From assembly GCA_031288555.1 (NCBI GenBank), contig JAITRE010000007.1, forward strand, positions 1-48,076: 48,076 nucleotides of DNA, given 5' to 3'. The DNA is from Oscillospiraceae bacterium. GTDB taxonomy: Bacteria; Bacillota; Clostridia; Oscillospirales; Acutalibacteraceae. Position numbers and translations under genes: made by a program. The stretch's first letter is position 1. Every line of letters starts with the position of its first letter. The notes below the pieces were generated by a model. The model was not told the origin of the DNA, did no database searches, and saw nothing but the letters and a program-made list of their open reading frames with translations. Shown here one piece after another: positions 6,538 to 15,966 of the stretch.

Positions 6538-8115
6538 GTGGTTTTAAAATCATTAAAAGAAATTGATGTAAATCGTTATGAACTACAAATAAAAGTTGAA
6601 TCAGCAGTTTTTAAAAAAGCTATAGATACTGCTTATAATAAAAAAACAAAAGAATTAATTCTTCCTGGATTTCGAAAAGGAAAAGCACCTAGAACACTTG
6701 TTAAAAAGTATTATGGAGAAGAAATTTTTTTAAAAGAAGCAATTAAAAATACTTACCCATCAGCAACGCAAGAAGCTATAAAAGAATCAAAGTTAGATGT
6801 TATACTAGAAGAAAAAATAGGAATAAATATTTTAGAAGCAGAGAAAGAGGAAGGTTTGCTTTTTAACGCTACTGTTATTGTAAAACCAGAGGCTAAAATA
6901 AAAAATTATAAAGGTTTAATTTTAAAAAAAAGCAAACCAATAAGAGTTAGTAATAAAGAAGTAGATGATAAAATTTACAAAATGTCTAAACAAAATTCTA
7001 GAATTTTTTTAGTCGAAGACCGAAGTGCTCAATTAGGAGATATTGTAGTAGTTTGTTTTGAAAGCTTTGTTGATGGAAAACTTTTGGAAAAAGTTAAAAA
7101 CATTAAAATAGAACTTGAAGATGACAAAACAAATTTTGATTTTGTAAAAAACATTGTTGGCCACAACATTAATGAAAAATTTGAATTTGAGATTAAATTT
7201 CCGCGTGACTATCCTGTAGCAGCAGAATTTAAAAGCAAAACTATTTCGTTTAAAACAATCATAAAAAAAATTCAAGCCCAAGAAATGCCCCAAATAAACG
7301 ATGATTTTGTCAAAGACGTAAGCGAATTTGACACTTTGGTTGAATTTAAAAAGCACATTAAAGAAAAAATAAAAAATCAAAAGATTTCAAATGAACAACA
7401 AAGGTTGAAAAATAAAATAACAGATCAATTGCAGGAAATAGTGGAAGTCGAAGTTCCTCATAGTATGATTGAAAAAAAAATAAAAGAGAATTTAAAAAAC
7501 TTTAACAATGAATTAAGTCAAAGAGGTTTAAATCTTGAATCTTACCTTGAACATTTTTCAATAACTACTGAGAAATTCGCAAACGATATTAAAAAATCAT
7601 CTGAAAAACAAGTTAAAATTGACTTAGCTATTGAGAAAATAGCTAAAAATGAAAAAATAATTGTTACTGAAGAAGATATAAAAAAAGAATTCAAAAATTT
7701 TAATGACGATTCTAATATTAATTCAAAAAATATGCGCTTAATTATGGAAAATCCGTTTCTAAAAGAATTTGTTCTTCACAAAAAAATTTATGATTTTCTA
7801 ATAAAGAATTCTGTTGAATTTAAAAAATTAAGCAAAAACAGTAAAAAATCTGACAAAATAAATGATGAATCAAAAAATAATGTAATCGAATTTAAAGATA
7901 AAAATTTAATAAAAAATGGTGATATTAACAAACTTCAAAATCAAAAAAGCGACTCTAAAAAACAAGAACCTAAAAAAAAATCAAATAAACTCAAAAAAGC
8001 TAAGTCCGTTAAATCGAAAGAAAAGGAGGAAAAATTAAAAGATGGGTCCAAAATAAAAACTTTAAAAACTAAAGCGAAACCTAAAACTTCTAAAAAAAAT
8101 AAGCCTTTCAAATAA
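6538..8115 (+). CDS. tig: Trigger factor with a long basic C-terminal tail, 525 aa
   Basis: Ribosome-associated chaperone and peptidyl-prolyl isomerase that binds nascent chains at the exit tunnel. The ribosome-docking signature GFRKGKAPR is at residues 44-52. It is followed by the FKBP-like middle domain and the helical C-terminal chaperone arms to about residue 430. Usual length is 420-450 residues; here roughly 95 extra residues (about 430-525) are almost entirely Lys, Ser, Asn and Glu, with no recognisable fold. Start is GTG with GGAG ten bases upstream; an upstream ATG at 6530 runs into TAG at once. It precedes clpP and clpX, the common tig-clpP-clpX order of Firmicutes, but is separated from clpP by about 260 bases. 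Confidence 0.93.
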   Translation: MVLKSLKEIDVNRYELQIKVESAVFKKAIDTAYNKKTKELILPGFRKGKAPRTLVKKYYGEEIFLKEAIKNTYPSATQEAIKESKLDVILEEKIGINILEAEKEEGLLFNATVIVKPEAKIKNYKGLILKKSKPIRVSNKEVDDKIYKMSKQNSRIFLVEDRSAQLGDIVVVCFESFVDGKLLEKVKNIKIELEDDKTNFDFVKNIVGHNINEKFEFEIKFPRDYPVAAEFKSKTISFKTIIKKIQAQEMPQINDDFVKDVSEFDTLVEFKKHIKEKIKNQKISNEQQRLKNKITDQLQEIVEVEVPHSMIEKKIKENLKNFNNELSQRGLNLESYLEHFSITTEKFANDIKKSSEKQVKIDLAIEKIAKNEKIIVTEEDIKKEFKNFNDDSNINSKNMRLIMENPFLKEFVLHKKIYDFLIKNSVEFKKLSKNSKKSDKINDESKNNVIEFKDKNLIKNGDINKLQNQKSDSKKQEPKKKSNKLKKAKSVKSKEKEEKLKDGSKIKTLKTKAKPKTSKKNKPFK

Positions 8116-8379
8116 CTTTTTAAAAATAATTTAAAGTTTTAGTATATTTTCAAGCGTGAAAATTTTATATTTTATCAATTGTTTTTTGATTAAAACTTTT
8201 TAAATTTATCTTCTGTGTGTGTTTAAAATTATTTTGGAATTGAATATTTTGCTTTTAATTTAAGTAAATAAATTATTAAAAACAATTTTTACTTTATGCT
8301 GTTTTAAAGTTTTGAATAAAACTCCAAAATTTGTTAATGCTAATGGCAAATATTTTCTTCCTATTTAGGAGGGTTGATA

Positions 8380-8961
8380 GTGAATTTAGTTCCTTATGTA
8401 ATAGAGCAAACTAGTAGGGGCGAGCGTTCTTATGATATTTTTTCTAGATTACTAAACGATAGAATAATTATGCTTTATGGCGAAGTCAATATATCATCGG
8501 CAAGTCTAGTAGTGGCTCAGCTTCTTTATCTTGAAGGTCAAGATCCTGACAAAGATATAAATTTATATATTAATAGCCCTGGAGGTTCTGTGACAGATGG
8601 GCTTGCCATTTATGATACTATGAATTACATTAAATGTAATGTAGCAACCATATGTATGGGAATAGCTGCAAGTATGGGATCATTTTTATTAGCCGCTGGC
8701 ACTAAAGGAAAACGTTCAGCTCTCACCCACAGTGAGGTAATGATTCATCAGCCAAGTGGGGGTACTTCTGGCCAAGCAACAGATATTAAAATACATTCAG
8801 ATCATATATTAAAAACAAAAAAACTTTTAAATGAAAAATTATCTGAAATGACAGGAAAAGATATTGAAATTATTAAAAAAGACACTGATCGAGACAATTT
8901 TATGTCAGCTCAAGAAGCTCTTGAATACGGACTTGTAGATAGTGTTTTAAAATTCCGGTAA
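8380..8961 (+). CDS. clpP: ATP-dependent Clp protease proteolytic subunit
   Basis: Serine peptidase (family S14) forming the tetradecameric barrel that degrades proteins unfolded by ClpX. From the GTG at 8380 the protein begins [19 protein letters not shown], the canonical ClpP N-terminus, with AGGAGGG at 8367-8373 six bases upstream; the TTG at 8374 abuts the binding site and is rejected. The catalytic triad is visible: Ser98 in GIAASMGS, His123 in MIHQP and Asp172 in DTDRDNF. At 193 residues it is of normal length. clpX follows after 15 bases, so the two are surely cotranscribed. Confidence 0.95.
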   Translation: MNLVPYVIEQTSRGERSYDIFSRLLNDRIIMLYGEVNISSASLVVAQLLYLEGQDPDKDINLYINSPGGSVTDGLAIYDTMNYIKCNVATICMGIAASMGSFLLAAGTKGKRSALTHSEVMIHQPSGGTSGQATDIKIHSDHILKTKKLLNEKLSEMTGKDIEIIKKDTDRDNFMSAQEALEYGLVDSVLKFR

Positions 8962-8976
8962 GTTGGTGATTTATAT

Positions 8977-10305
8977 ATGGCTGGTAAAGATAAAAATAAA
9001 AATGGCAATATCAAAGATAAAAATTTATGTTGTTCTTTTTGCAATAAGTCGCAAAAATTTGCTACGAGGCTAGTTGCAGGCCCTGGTGTTTATATATGCG
9101 ACAAATGCGTAGAGCTTTGCTCTTCTATTTTGGAAGAAGAAAAAATCATAAGAAATGAAGTTAAAGAATCACCTAAGTCTGTAAAAACTATTCCTAAGCC
9201 CAATGAGCTTAAAAAAATGTTAGATGATTATGTTATAGGGCAAGAAAAAGCCAAAAAATCACTTTGTGTCGCTGTTTATAATCATTATAAAAGAATTTAT
9301 TTTGGCAATGACGATGTTGAAATAAAAAAAAGTAATATCTTGCTTTTAGGTCCTACAGGAGTAGGGAAAACTCTTTTAGCTCAAACTTTAGCAAAGGCTA
9401 TTGATGTTCCTTTTGCAATTACTGATGCTACAACACTTACTGAAGCTGGATATGTCGGTGAAGATGTTGAAAACATTTTATTACGTCTTATTCAAGCGGC
9501 AGATTTTGATATAAAAAAAGCTGAAACTGGTATTATCTACGTTGATGAAATTGATAAAATTGCAAGAAAATCTGAAAACCCATCTATAACTCGAGACGTA
9601 AGTGGAGAGGGAGTTCAACAAGCTTTACTTAAAATACTAGAAGGAACTATCTCAAATGTGCCTCCTCAAGGCGGAAGAAAACATCCACAACAGGAATTTA
9701 TACAAATAGACACTTCTAAAATATTATTTATATGCGGAGGAGCATTCGATGGTATAAATAAAATTGTAGAAAAAAGAACTGGCTCTTCAGCACTCGGATT
9801 TAACGCAAATATTTGCTCTCAAAAAGATCTTGATGTTATCAGCTGGATGAATCAAATAGAACATCAAGATCTTGTTAAATATGGATTAATACCTGAGTTA
9901 GTTGGTAGATTGCCGGTTATTACTTCTTTGTCAGGACTTAATAAAGAAACGCTCATTAAAATATTAACAAAACCAAAAGATTCTCTGGTGCGCCAATATA
10001 AAAAGCTTTTTTTGCTAGATAAAGTTGAACTAACTTTTGAACAAAAAGCCTTGGAAGCTGTTGCCCAAAAAGCACTTGATCGCCAAACCGGTGCTCGGGG
10101 TTTAAGATCTATTATGGAAAACTTTTTAATAGATCTTATGTATGAAGTTCCCGCAAATTATACAATTGAAAAAATTAATATAACAGAAGCAGCTATAAAT
10201 AATTCTAAAGATGCAGAGTTTTTTTATAACGAAAAAAGAAAGCCTGTCCAAATTTTTAAAAGTGATTCTATCAAAAAAATAGGTAAAAGTAGTTCTGCTT
10301 CTTAA
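8977..10305 (+). CDS. clpX: ATP-dependent Clp protease ATP-binding subunit ClpX
   Basis: AAA+ unfoldase that feeds substrates to ClpP. An N-terminal C4 zinc-binding domain carries Cys19, Cys22, Cys41 and Cys44. Walker A is GPTGVGKT, the pore loop is GYVGEDVE, and Walker B is IYVDEIDKI. The arginine-finger region ([11 protein letters not shown]) and sensor-2 motif (GARGLRSI) are all present. The ClpP-docking loop reads LGF (SALGFNANI) in place of the usual IGF. Length of 442 aa is typical. A short low-complexity tail ends in SSSAS. It lies immediately after clpP. Confidence 0.95.
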   Translation: MAGKDKNKNGNIKDKNLCCSFCNKSQKFATRLVAGPGVYICDKCVELCSSILEEEKIIRNEVKESPKSVKTIPKPNELKKMLDDYVIGQEKAKKSLCVAVYNHYKRIYFGNDDVEIKKSNILLLGPTGVGKTLLAQTLAKAIDVPFAITDATTLTEAGYVGEDVENILLRLIQAADFDIKKAETGIIYVDEIDKIARKSENPSITRDVSGEGVQQALLKILEGTISNVPPQGGRKHPQQEFIQIDTSKILFICGGAFDGINKIVEKRTGSSALGFNANICSQKDLDVISWMNQIEHQDLVKYGLIPELVGRLPVITSLSGLNKETLIKILTKPKDSLVRQYKKLFLLDKVELTFEQKALEAVAQKALDRQTGARGLRSIMENFLIDLMYEVPANYTIEKINITEAAINNSKDAEFFYNEKRKPVQIFKSDSIKKIGKSSSAS

Positions 10306-10422
10306 AGTATGAAATAGTTCGTCATTATTTTAAAGAGATTTCTGCTAAAAAACATATATAACTTTTAAAAAGTTTAAGGTTGTGATTATTATTTCTAGGC
10401 TGACAATCGGAGATGAAAATAA

Positions 10423-12111
10423 ATGCTAGCGAAGAAACATTACGATTTGTGGCTAAAAATGGCAAAGGAAGATATTGATCTAGTTTCTGAACTTAGAGGA
10501 CTTAATAAAAATGATATTAATCTTAGATTTTCTGAAAATTTAAACTTTGGAACCGCAGGAATACGTGCAATTATGGGAGTTGGCACGGGTCGTATAAATA
10601 TTTACACAATAAGACGTATTACACAAGGTCTGTGTAATTATTTTAAAAAAAATAAAAAAGGTGATACAACCGCAACTATAGCTTTTGACCCAAGAAATAA
10701 ATCAAAGATTTTTGCTCAAGAAACAGTAAGAGTTTTATGCGCTAACTCTGTTAAAGTTTTTTTTAATGACGAAATTAGGCCTACTCCTTTTTTGTCATTT
10801 TGTGTTAGAAAATTCACTTGTGACATAGGAATTATGATAACAGCTAGTCATAATCCAATTCAATATAATGGTTATAAATGCTATGGCACCGACGGTTCTC
10901 AAATAACGGATTCATTGGCATCCAAAATTTATGATGAAATTAAAAATGTAGATTTCTTCGAAACAATTAAAATTATGAATTTTAAAGATGCAATTAATTC
11001 AAAATATTTCGAAATTGTAAACAAAGATTGTTGCAAAGAGTATATTGAATGCGTTGAAAATCAATCTATAAATAAAGATGTCTTAAAAAAAACTAATCTT
11101 AAAGTAGTCTATACTCCTTTGAACGGATGCGGTTTGAAATTTATAAAAAAAGTTTTAAAGAATAAAGGATTAGAAAATCTTTTTATAGTAGAAGAACAAA
11201 AATACCCAGACTCAGAATTCAAAACTTGTAAAAATTTAAATCCTGAGTCTGAAGACGCCTTTTCTCTTGCCGTTTTACTTGCAAAAAAGAAAAATGCAGA
11301 TTTAATATTAGCAACAGATCCAGATAGTGATCGCATTGGCGTTAAAATTAAAAATAATAAAGATTTCATAACTTTAACTGGTAATCAAATTGGTGCTTTA
11401 ATGCTAAATTATATTTTAAAATCACGACGTAAAATGGGAACATTGCCAAAAAAGGCTATTGTAATTAAATCGATAGTTAGCACCCCAATGGCTGATTTAA
11501 TTGCTGCAAAATACGATTGCAAGGTTATAGATGTTTTAACTGGTTTTAAATACATAGGCAAACAAATTTTACATCTTGAACTAGAAAAAAAAGAAAGCGA
11601 TTTTTTATTTGCTTTCGAAGAAAGTTGTGGTTATCTTTTAGGAACTTACGTTAGAGATAAAGATGCAGTAGTTGCTTCTATGATAATTTGCGAAATGTCT
11701 GCTTATTACAAGTCTAAAGGACAAACTCTTATTGACAAAATCAATCATTTGTACAGAAAATACGGGTTTCACATAGAAAAAACTATAAGTTATAAACTTT
11801 TAGGAAATAACGCTAATAACAGAATAAAAGAAATAATGGAAACTATAAGAAATTTATCTATTAAAGAAATTTGTGGAAGAAAATTTATTGAAAAAATTGA
11901 TTTTTTAAAAGAATACAGAAATAATTCAAATTTTCCAAAATCCAATGTAATTATGTTGAAATTTGAAGATAACGGAAAAATAATAATTCGACCATCAGGA
12001 ACAGAGTCTAAAATTAAAGCATATATAATGCTAAGGGGCAAAACTTTTAAAGACGCTTCAAAACTTATGAAGGAATTTCAAAATTTTACAGAAACATTGT
12101 TTAAATTATAA
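10423..12111 (+). CDS. pgcA: Alpha-D-phosphohexomutase (phosphoglucomutase/phosphomannomutase type)
   Basis: Interconverts hexose-6- and hexose-1-phosphates through a phosphoserine. The catalytic loop TASHNP has Ser142, the Mg-binding loop DPDSDR is at 299-304, the sugar-binding loop EESCG at 399-403, and the phosphate-binding loop RPSGTES at 523-529. The 562-aa length and the early FGTAGIRAIMG motif (42-52) fit the PgcA/YhxB-like subgroup rather than GlmM (about 450 aa). The start ATG has GGAG ten bases upstream. It is followed by the truncated glmU, so a hexosamine-1-phosphate role is possible. Substrate specificity cannot be read from the sequence. Confidence 0.85.
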   Translation: MLAKKHYDLWLKMAKEDIDLVSELRGLNKNDINLRFSENLNFGTAGIRAIMGVGTGRINIYTIRRITQGLCNYFKKNKKGDTTATIAFDPRNKSKIFAQETVRVLCANSVKVFFNDEIRPTPFLSFCVRKFTCDIGIMITASHNPIQYNGYKCYGTDGSQITDSLASKIYDEIKNVDFFETIKIMNFKDAINSKYFEIVNKDCCKEYIECVENQSINKDVLKKTNLKVVYTPLNGCGLKFIKKVLKNKGLENLFIVEEQKYPDSEFKTCKNLNPESEDAFSLAVLLAKKKNADLILATDPDSDRIGVKIKNNKDFITLTGNQIGALMLNYILKSRRKMGTLPKKAIVIKSIVSTPMADLIAAKYDCKVIDVLTGFKYIGKQILHLELEKKESDFLFAFEESCGYLLGTYVRDKDAVVASMIICEMSAYYKSKGQTLIDKINHLYRKYGFHIEKTISYKLLGNNANNRIKEIMETIRNLSIKEICGRKFIEKIDFLKEYRNNSNFPKSNVIMLKFEDNGKIIIRPSGTESKIKAYIMLRGKTFKDASKLMKEFQNFTETLFKL

Positions 12112-12184
12112 AATTCAATTTACAAACTTAACTTTTTAGTATAAACAAAGCTAACTAACTTAGTAAATACACCGGAGGTATTTA

Positions 12185-13192
12185 ATGAAAAATTCATGCG
12201 CTATAATATTGGCTGCTGGCGAAGGCAGTCGAATGAAATCAGACAAACCAAAAACACTATTAAAGGTTTTAGACAAACCAATGATAGGTTGGGTGCTGGA
12301 TTCTGTAAAAAATAGCGGAATTTCAAAAATTTGTGTTATTATAGGCCACGGGTATAGTTGTGTTCAGGATTATTTACTTGAATTTTCGTCCAATTCATCT
12401 ATTGATTTAACAACTGTTTTTCAAGACAAAAGATTGGGTACTGGCCACGCTGTTTTAACTGCAGAAAATTTTTTAAAATCAGGAAACTTTGAAGATACAT
12501 CAATATTCAGCGGAGATAGTCCTCTTTTAGACAGTAAGACTATAATAAATGCCTATTTACTTCATAAAAAAGAAAATAATTCAGCAACTCTCATCTCTTC
12601 GAAAATTGAAGATCCTTTTGGTTATGGAAGAATTATAAGAAAAAATGGAAAAATTTGTGCAATCAAAGAGCAAAAAGACGCAAACAAAGAAATTTTAAAA
12701 ATAAAGGAAATAAATTCTGGTGCTTATTGGTTTAATACAAAATCGCTCATTTCTATACTAAGGTCAATCGATAATAACAATGCTCAGAACGAATATTATT
12801 TGACAGATGCTATAAGATTGCTTATAGAAAAAAACAAAAAAGTAGGTTCCTTTAGTTGTGATTCGCCAGATTTAACTTTAGGAGCAAATAATAAAACGCA
12901 ATTAGAGAAAATTAACGAAGCGGCCTGTAGAAAAATATTAGAAAAATGCATCAGTTCAGGTGTTGAAATACCTAACGTAGAAAATGTAATAATAGGTCCA
13001 GATGTTGAATTTGGTTCAAACTGTAGAGTTTTGTGTAACACAATTATTTTAGGGAAGAGTAAAATCGGAAACAATTGTACTATAGGACCAGATGTTTCCT
13101 TTAAAGACAAAGAAATTGAAAATAACAACACAGTTACAAAAGTCAAAAGCTATTTTTACAATATTAGTAATTATAAAAATCAGCTTATCTAG
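12185..13192 (+). CDS. glmU: GlmU-like uridylyltransferase lacking the acetyltransferase domain, 335 aa
   Basis: The N-terminal half is a complete GlmU pyrophosphorylase domain: LAAGEGSRMKSDKPK (9-23), QDKRLGTGHA (80-89), the metal Asp111 in SGDSPLL, E162 region, NSGAY (178-182) and GANN (233-236). These catalyse GlcNAc-1-P + UTP to UDP-GlcNAc. The left-handed beta-helix begins near residue 258 but has only two to three hexapeptide turns (GPDVEFGSN, IILGKSKIGNN, CTIGPDV) and ends at 335. Normal GlmU is about 455 aa. The acetyl-CoA site and catalytic His of the C-terminal domain are missing. Nothing resembling the missing part follows; a recombinase gene ends 28 bases away on the other strand. 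The start has CCGGAGG at proper spacing. Confidence 0.85.
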   Translation: MKNSCAIILAAGEGSRMKSDKPKTLLKVLDKPMIGWVLDSVKNSGISKICVIIGHGYSCVQDYLLEFSSNSSIDLTTVFQDKRLGTGHAVLTAENFLKSGNFEDTSIFSGDSPLLDSKTIINAYLLHKKENNSATLISSKIEDPFGYGRIIRKNGKICAIKEQKDANKEILKIKEINSGAYWFNTKSLISILRSIDNNNAQNEYYLTDAIRLLIEKNKKVGSFSCDSPDLTLGANNKTQLEKINEAACRKILEKCISSGVEIPNVENVIIGPDVEFGSNCRVLCNTIILGKSKIGNNCTIGPDVSFKDKEIENNNTVTKVKSYFYNISNYKNQLI

Positions 13193-13220
13193 TTTGCAAG
13201 AATTTTATACATTTTAAAAA

Positions 13221-14192
13221 TTAAATATTGATAGTTGAAAGAGGATTTGCATTAAGAGCGTCTTTAATTTGTTTATTTGAAATATGAGTGTAAATTTCAG
13301 TTGTTCCAAGATTTTTGTGTCCCAAAATTTCCTTCAAAATTCTTATATCAACATTTCCGTGTTGATACATTAAGGTTGCTGCTGTATGTCTTAATTTATG
13401 CACAGAATAACCCTTATTTTTTACTCCTATGACGTCAAGATACTTATAAACAATATATTGTACTGTTTTTCTGCTTATTCGTTTTTTAAACTTACTTATA
13501 AACAAAGCGTTTTTATCTTTGATATCGTTCACTGGTCTAACTTTTTTATAAGCGTTAATCGCTAAAATACACGCTTTATTTAAGTAAATCATCCTTTCTT
13601 TATTACCTTTTCCAACAATTCTTAATGCATTGCTGTTTTCTATATCCTCAAGATTTATTCCAACTAACTCAGAAAGTCTCATTCCGCAATTCAAAAACAA
13701 AGTAAGCATGCAATAATCTCTTTCTTTATAAGGCCCGTCGACAATTTTTAGTAGTTTAACACATTGATTTAAACTTAAAAATTTAGGAAGAGTAGACTTT
13801 ATTTTAGGAGTATCAAGATCTTTTGTGGGATCTTTTTCGAGTTTATTTGTTTTTACAGTCAAATATTTAAAAAAAGATTTAAGACTCGACACTTTTCTAG
13901 CTCTTGTTGCTGCATTGTTTCTTCGTTCACTTCGGGTATAATTTAAGTAATCGTAAATATCTTCTAATGTTATAGTTCTGATAATATCAATATCTATATC
14001 AGATATATCGACTTTTTCAAAAGGCAAATTTTTTAATTCTTTATTTTTCAATTGTTTTATAAAGCGAAAAAAAGTCTTTAAATCTGAAAAATATTCTAAA
14101 GCAGTATTTTCAGATTTGCCCTTTATTGTCAAAATATAAGTTAAGAATCTTCTTATTAAAATAGGATTATTGTCCGAAAATATTTCAAGCAT
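13221..14192 (-). CDS. Tyrosine recombinase, XerC/XerD-like
   Basis: Site-specific recombinase with an N-terminal SAM-like core-binding domain (about 1-115) and C-terminal catalytic domain. All active-site residues are visible: Arg172 (CGMRLSEL), Lys195 (GKGNKER), His265-x-x-Arg268 (HKLRHT), His292 (LGHKN) and nucleophile Tyr301 (TEIYTH). At 323 aa it is slightly longer than XerC/XerD (about 300 aa), mainly through a longer inter-domain linker. TTGAGGA lies upstream of the ATG at seven bases. It is convergent with glmU and separated by 28 bases. No dif-like sequence or att duplication is visible next to it, so a chromosome-dimer role is likelier than a phage integrase, but this is inference. 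Confidence 0.85.
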   Translation of the reverse strand: MLEIFSDNNPILIRRFLTYILTIKGKSENTALEYFSDLKTFFRFIKQLKNKELKNLPFEKVDISDIDIDIIRTITLEDIYDYLNYTRSERRNNAATRARKVSSLKSFFKYLTVKTNKLEKDPTKDLDTPKIKSTLPKFLSLNQCVKLLKIVDGPYKERDYCMLTLFLNCGMRLSELVGINLEDIENSNALRIVGKGNKERMIYLNKACILAINAYKKVRPVNDIKDKNALFISKFKKRISRKTVQYIVYKYLDVIGVKNKGYSVHKLRHTAATLMYQHGNVDIRILKEILGHKNLGTTEIYTHISNKQIKDALNANPLSTINI

Positions 14193-14552
14193 AAAAAATC
14201 CTCAAATTTAAATTCGTCATTTACATCGTAAAATCAAACTTTAATTGTATTTTTACTTTAAAAACTTTCAAAACTCAATTTATAAAGCTAAAATTGCAAA
14301 ACATTTAAATTATAATTATAATGCTAATATAAAATAAAAAATTTTAAAAGTACTATAAAAATTCTTAAAAAATTAACAGATAAAAGTTAAAACACTTTAA
14401 AAAGTTTTAAAATCGACACTTTGCAAAAACAATATATTTTATATTTTTTAACATCTTTAAAAATAGAAATAAATAAAAATATTAATTAATTTAACAAAAT
14501 AAATGTAGAAACATAGTTGCTTTTATACAAACTTATAGAAAGGATTTTTAAT
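14193..14552. other. Divergent spacer between recombinase and symporter genes
   Basis: About 360 bases of AT-rich DNA separating two divergently read genes. It presumably holds both promoters, but I could not single out a convincing pair of hexamers. No RNA gene or riboswitch is seen. Confidence 0.4.
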
Positions 14553-15902
14553 TTGGATGTTGCACTAAACAAGATATCTCAATTTTTTTGGGGACCATGG
14601 ACTATATCTTTCATGCTTTTCGCCGGAGTGTGGTTTAGTTTCAAACTTAAATTCTTTCAGATTTTTAAAATCCATATTTGGCTTTCAAATACTATAGGAA
14701 GAATTATTAAGACAAAAAATAAAAATTTTCAAAATAACAATAATAAAGGTATTTCTTCTTTTCAAGCTGTATCAACAGCTCTTGCAGGATGTGTGGGCAC
14801 TAGCAATATAGTAGGTGTTGGACTGGCTATTGCTATAGGAGGAGCTGGTTCTTTATTTTGGATGTGGGTTGCGGCATTCTTTGGAATGATGACATCCTTT
14901 GCTGAAAATGTTTTGGCTGTAAAATATAGACAAACAGATGACAATGGAAATTTCTACGGTGGACCTATGATATATATCGAAAAAGGTATGAAATGCAAAG
15001 CTTTAGCCATAGCTTTTTCAATTTCCTGTATTTTTGTATCATTTTGTGGCGGAAATATGACTCAATCTAATGCTATGTCAACTGCAATAAACGAAATTTT
15101 TAAAATACCAACTTTTTTAATAGGATTAATTAATGCTCTACTTGTCGCATTGGTGATTTTTGGCGGAATACAAAGAATTTCAAAAGTGTCAGAAAAACTA
15201 GTTCCAATAATGTCAGCTGTCTATGTTTTTTTTGGAATAATTATTATGCTTTTAAATTTTAATAAAATATTTGATGTTTTTTCAATAATTTTATCAAGCG
15301 CTTTTGATTTTAGAGCTGTAGGGGGTTCTTTATTTTCTTGCGCAGCGATGAAAACATTACGTTCGGGAATATCCAGAGGTTTGTCTTCAAACGAAGCTGG
15401 GCTTGGAAGTTCTCCAATTATTTATGCAGCCACAAAAACTAAAGAGCTAGCAACTCAAGGAATGTGGGGTATTTTCCAAGTTTTTGTTGACACATTGGTC
15501 GTATGTAATATAACAGGATTCTGCATTTTAATTACAGGTGTCGATCAAAACGAAAATTACAATTTACTAGGCCAAGCAGCTTTCAATTCAGTTTTTGGAC
15601 CATTTGGCAATGTACTTTTAAACTTAATACTTATACTTTTCGCATTTTCTACAATTATAAGCTGTGCATACCAAGGGGAAAGATGTGTTGAATATGTTTT
15701 TGGACGAAAATACATAGCTCTGTATAAAATTATAAATATTTGCATGACAATTATAGGATCAATTTCAAAAATAAACCTTGTTTGGGAAATTTGCGATATA
15801 TTTAACGCATTAATGATGATATTAAATTTGTCAGCAGTTCTATTTTTATCAGACCAAGTAGTAAAAATAATGGAAAAATATCTAAAAACTAAACCTATAT
15901 AA
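14553..15902 (+). CDS. AGCS-family sodium:alanine/glycine symporter
   Basis: Polytopic membrane protein with about ten hydrophobic helices. Family hallmarks are the early FFWGPWTISFMLFAGVWFS segment, the SSFQAVSTALAGCVGTSNIVGVG motif, the GGPMIYIEKG segment and the GISRGLSSNEAGLGSSPIIYAA motif. These mark it as an alanine/glycine:cation symporter (AgcS/DagA/AlsT) importing small amino acids with Na+. I start at TTG 14553 because GAAAGGA at 14538-14544 lies eight bases upstream and because family members begin close to this point; the longer frame from 14517 has no binding site. The product is 449 aa, normal length. For a nutrient-dependent bacterium this would be an amino-acid uptake route. 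Confidence 0.88.
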   Translation: MDVALNKISQFFWGPWTISFMLFAGVWFSFKLKFFQIFKIHIWLSNTIGRIIKTKNKNFQNNNNKGISSFQAVSTALAGCVGTSNIVGVGLAIAIGGAGSLFWMWVAAFFGMMTSFAENVLAVKYRQTDDNGNFYGGPMIYIEKGMKCKALAIAFSISCIFVSFCGGNMTQSNAMSTAINEIFKIPTFLIGLINALLVALVIFGGIQRISKVSEKLVPIMSAVYVFFGIIIMLLNFNKIFDVFSIILSSAFDFRAVGGSLFSCAAMKTLRSGISRGLSSNEAGLGSSPIIYAATKTKELATQGMWGIFQVFVDTLVVCNITGFCILITGVDQNENYNLLGQAAFNSVFGPFGNVLLNLILILFAFSTIISCAYQGERCVEYVFGRKYIALYKIINICMTIIGSISKINLVWEICDIFNALMMILNLSAVLFLSDQVVKIMEKYLKTKPI

Positions 15903-15966
15903 CAAAATAGTTTTTAAAATATATTTTAATAAAACACAATTAAAAATAAAAAATTTAAAAATTTTA

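Noticed and set aside
14193..14552. Glycine riboswitch or other leader upstream of the AGCS symporter
   Set aside because: The spacer lacks the GC-rich conserved cores of glycine or other known riboswitches.
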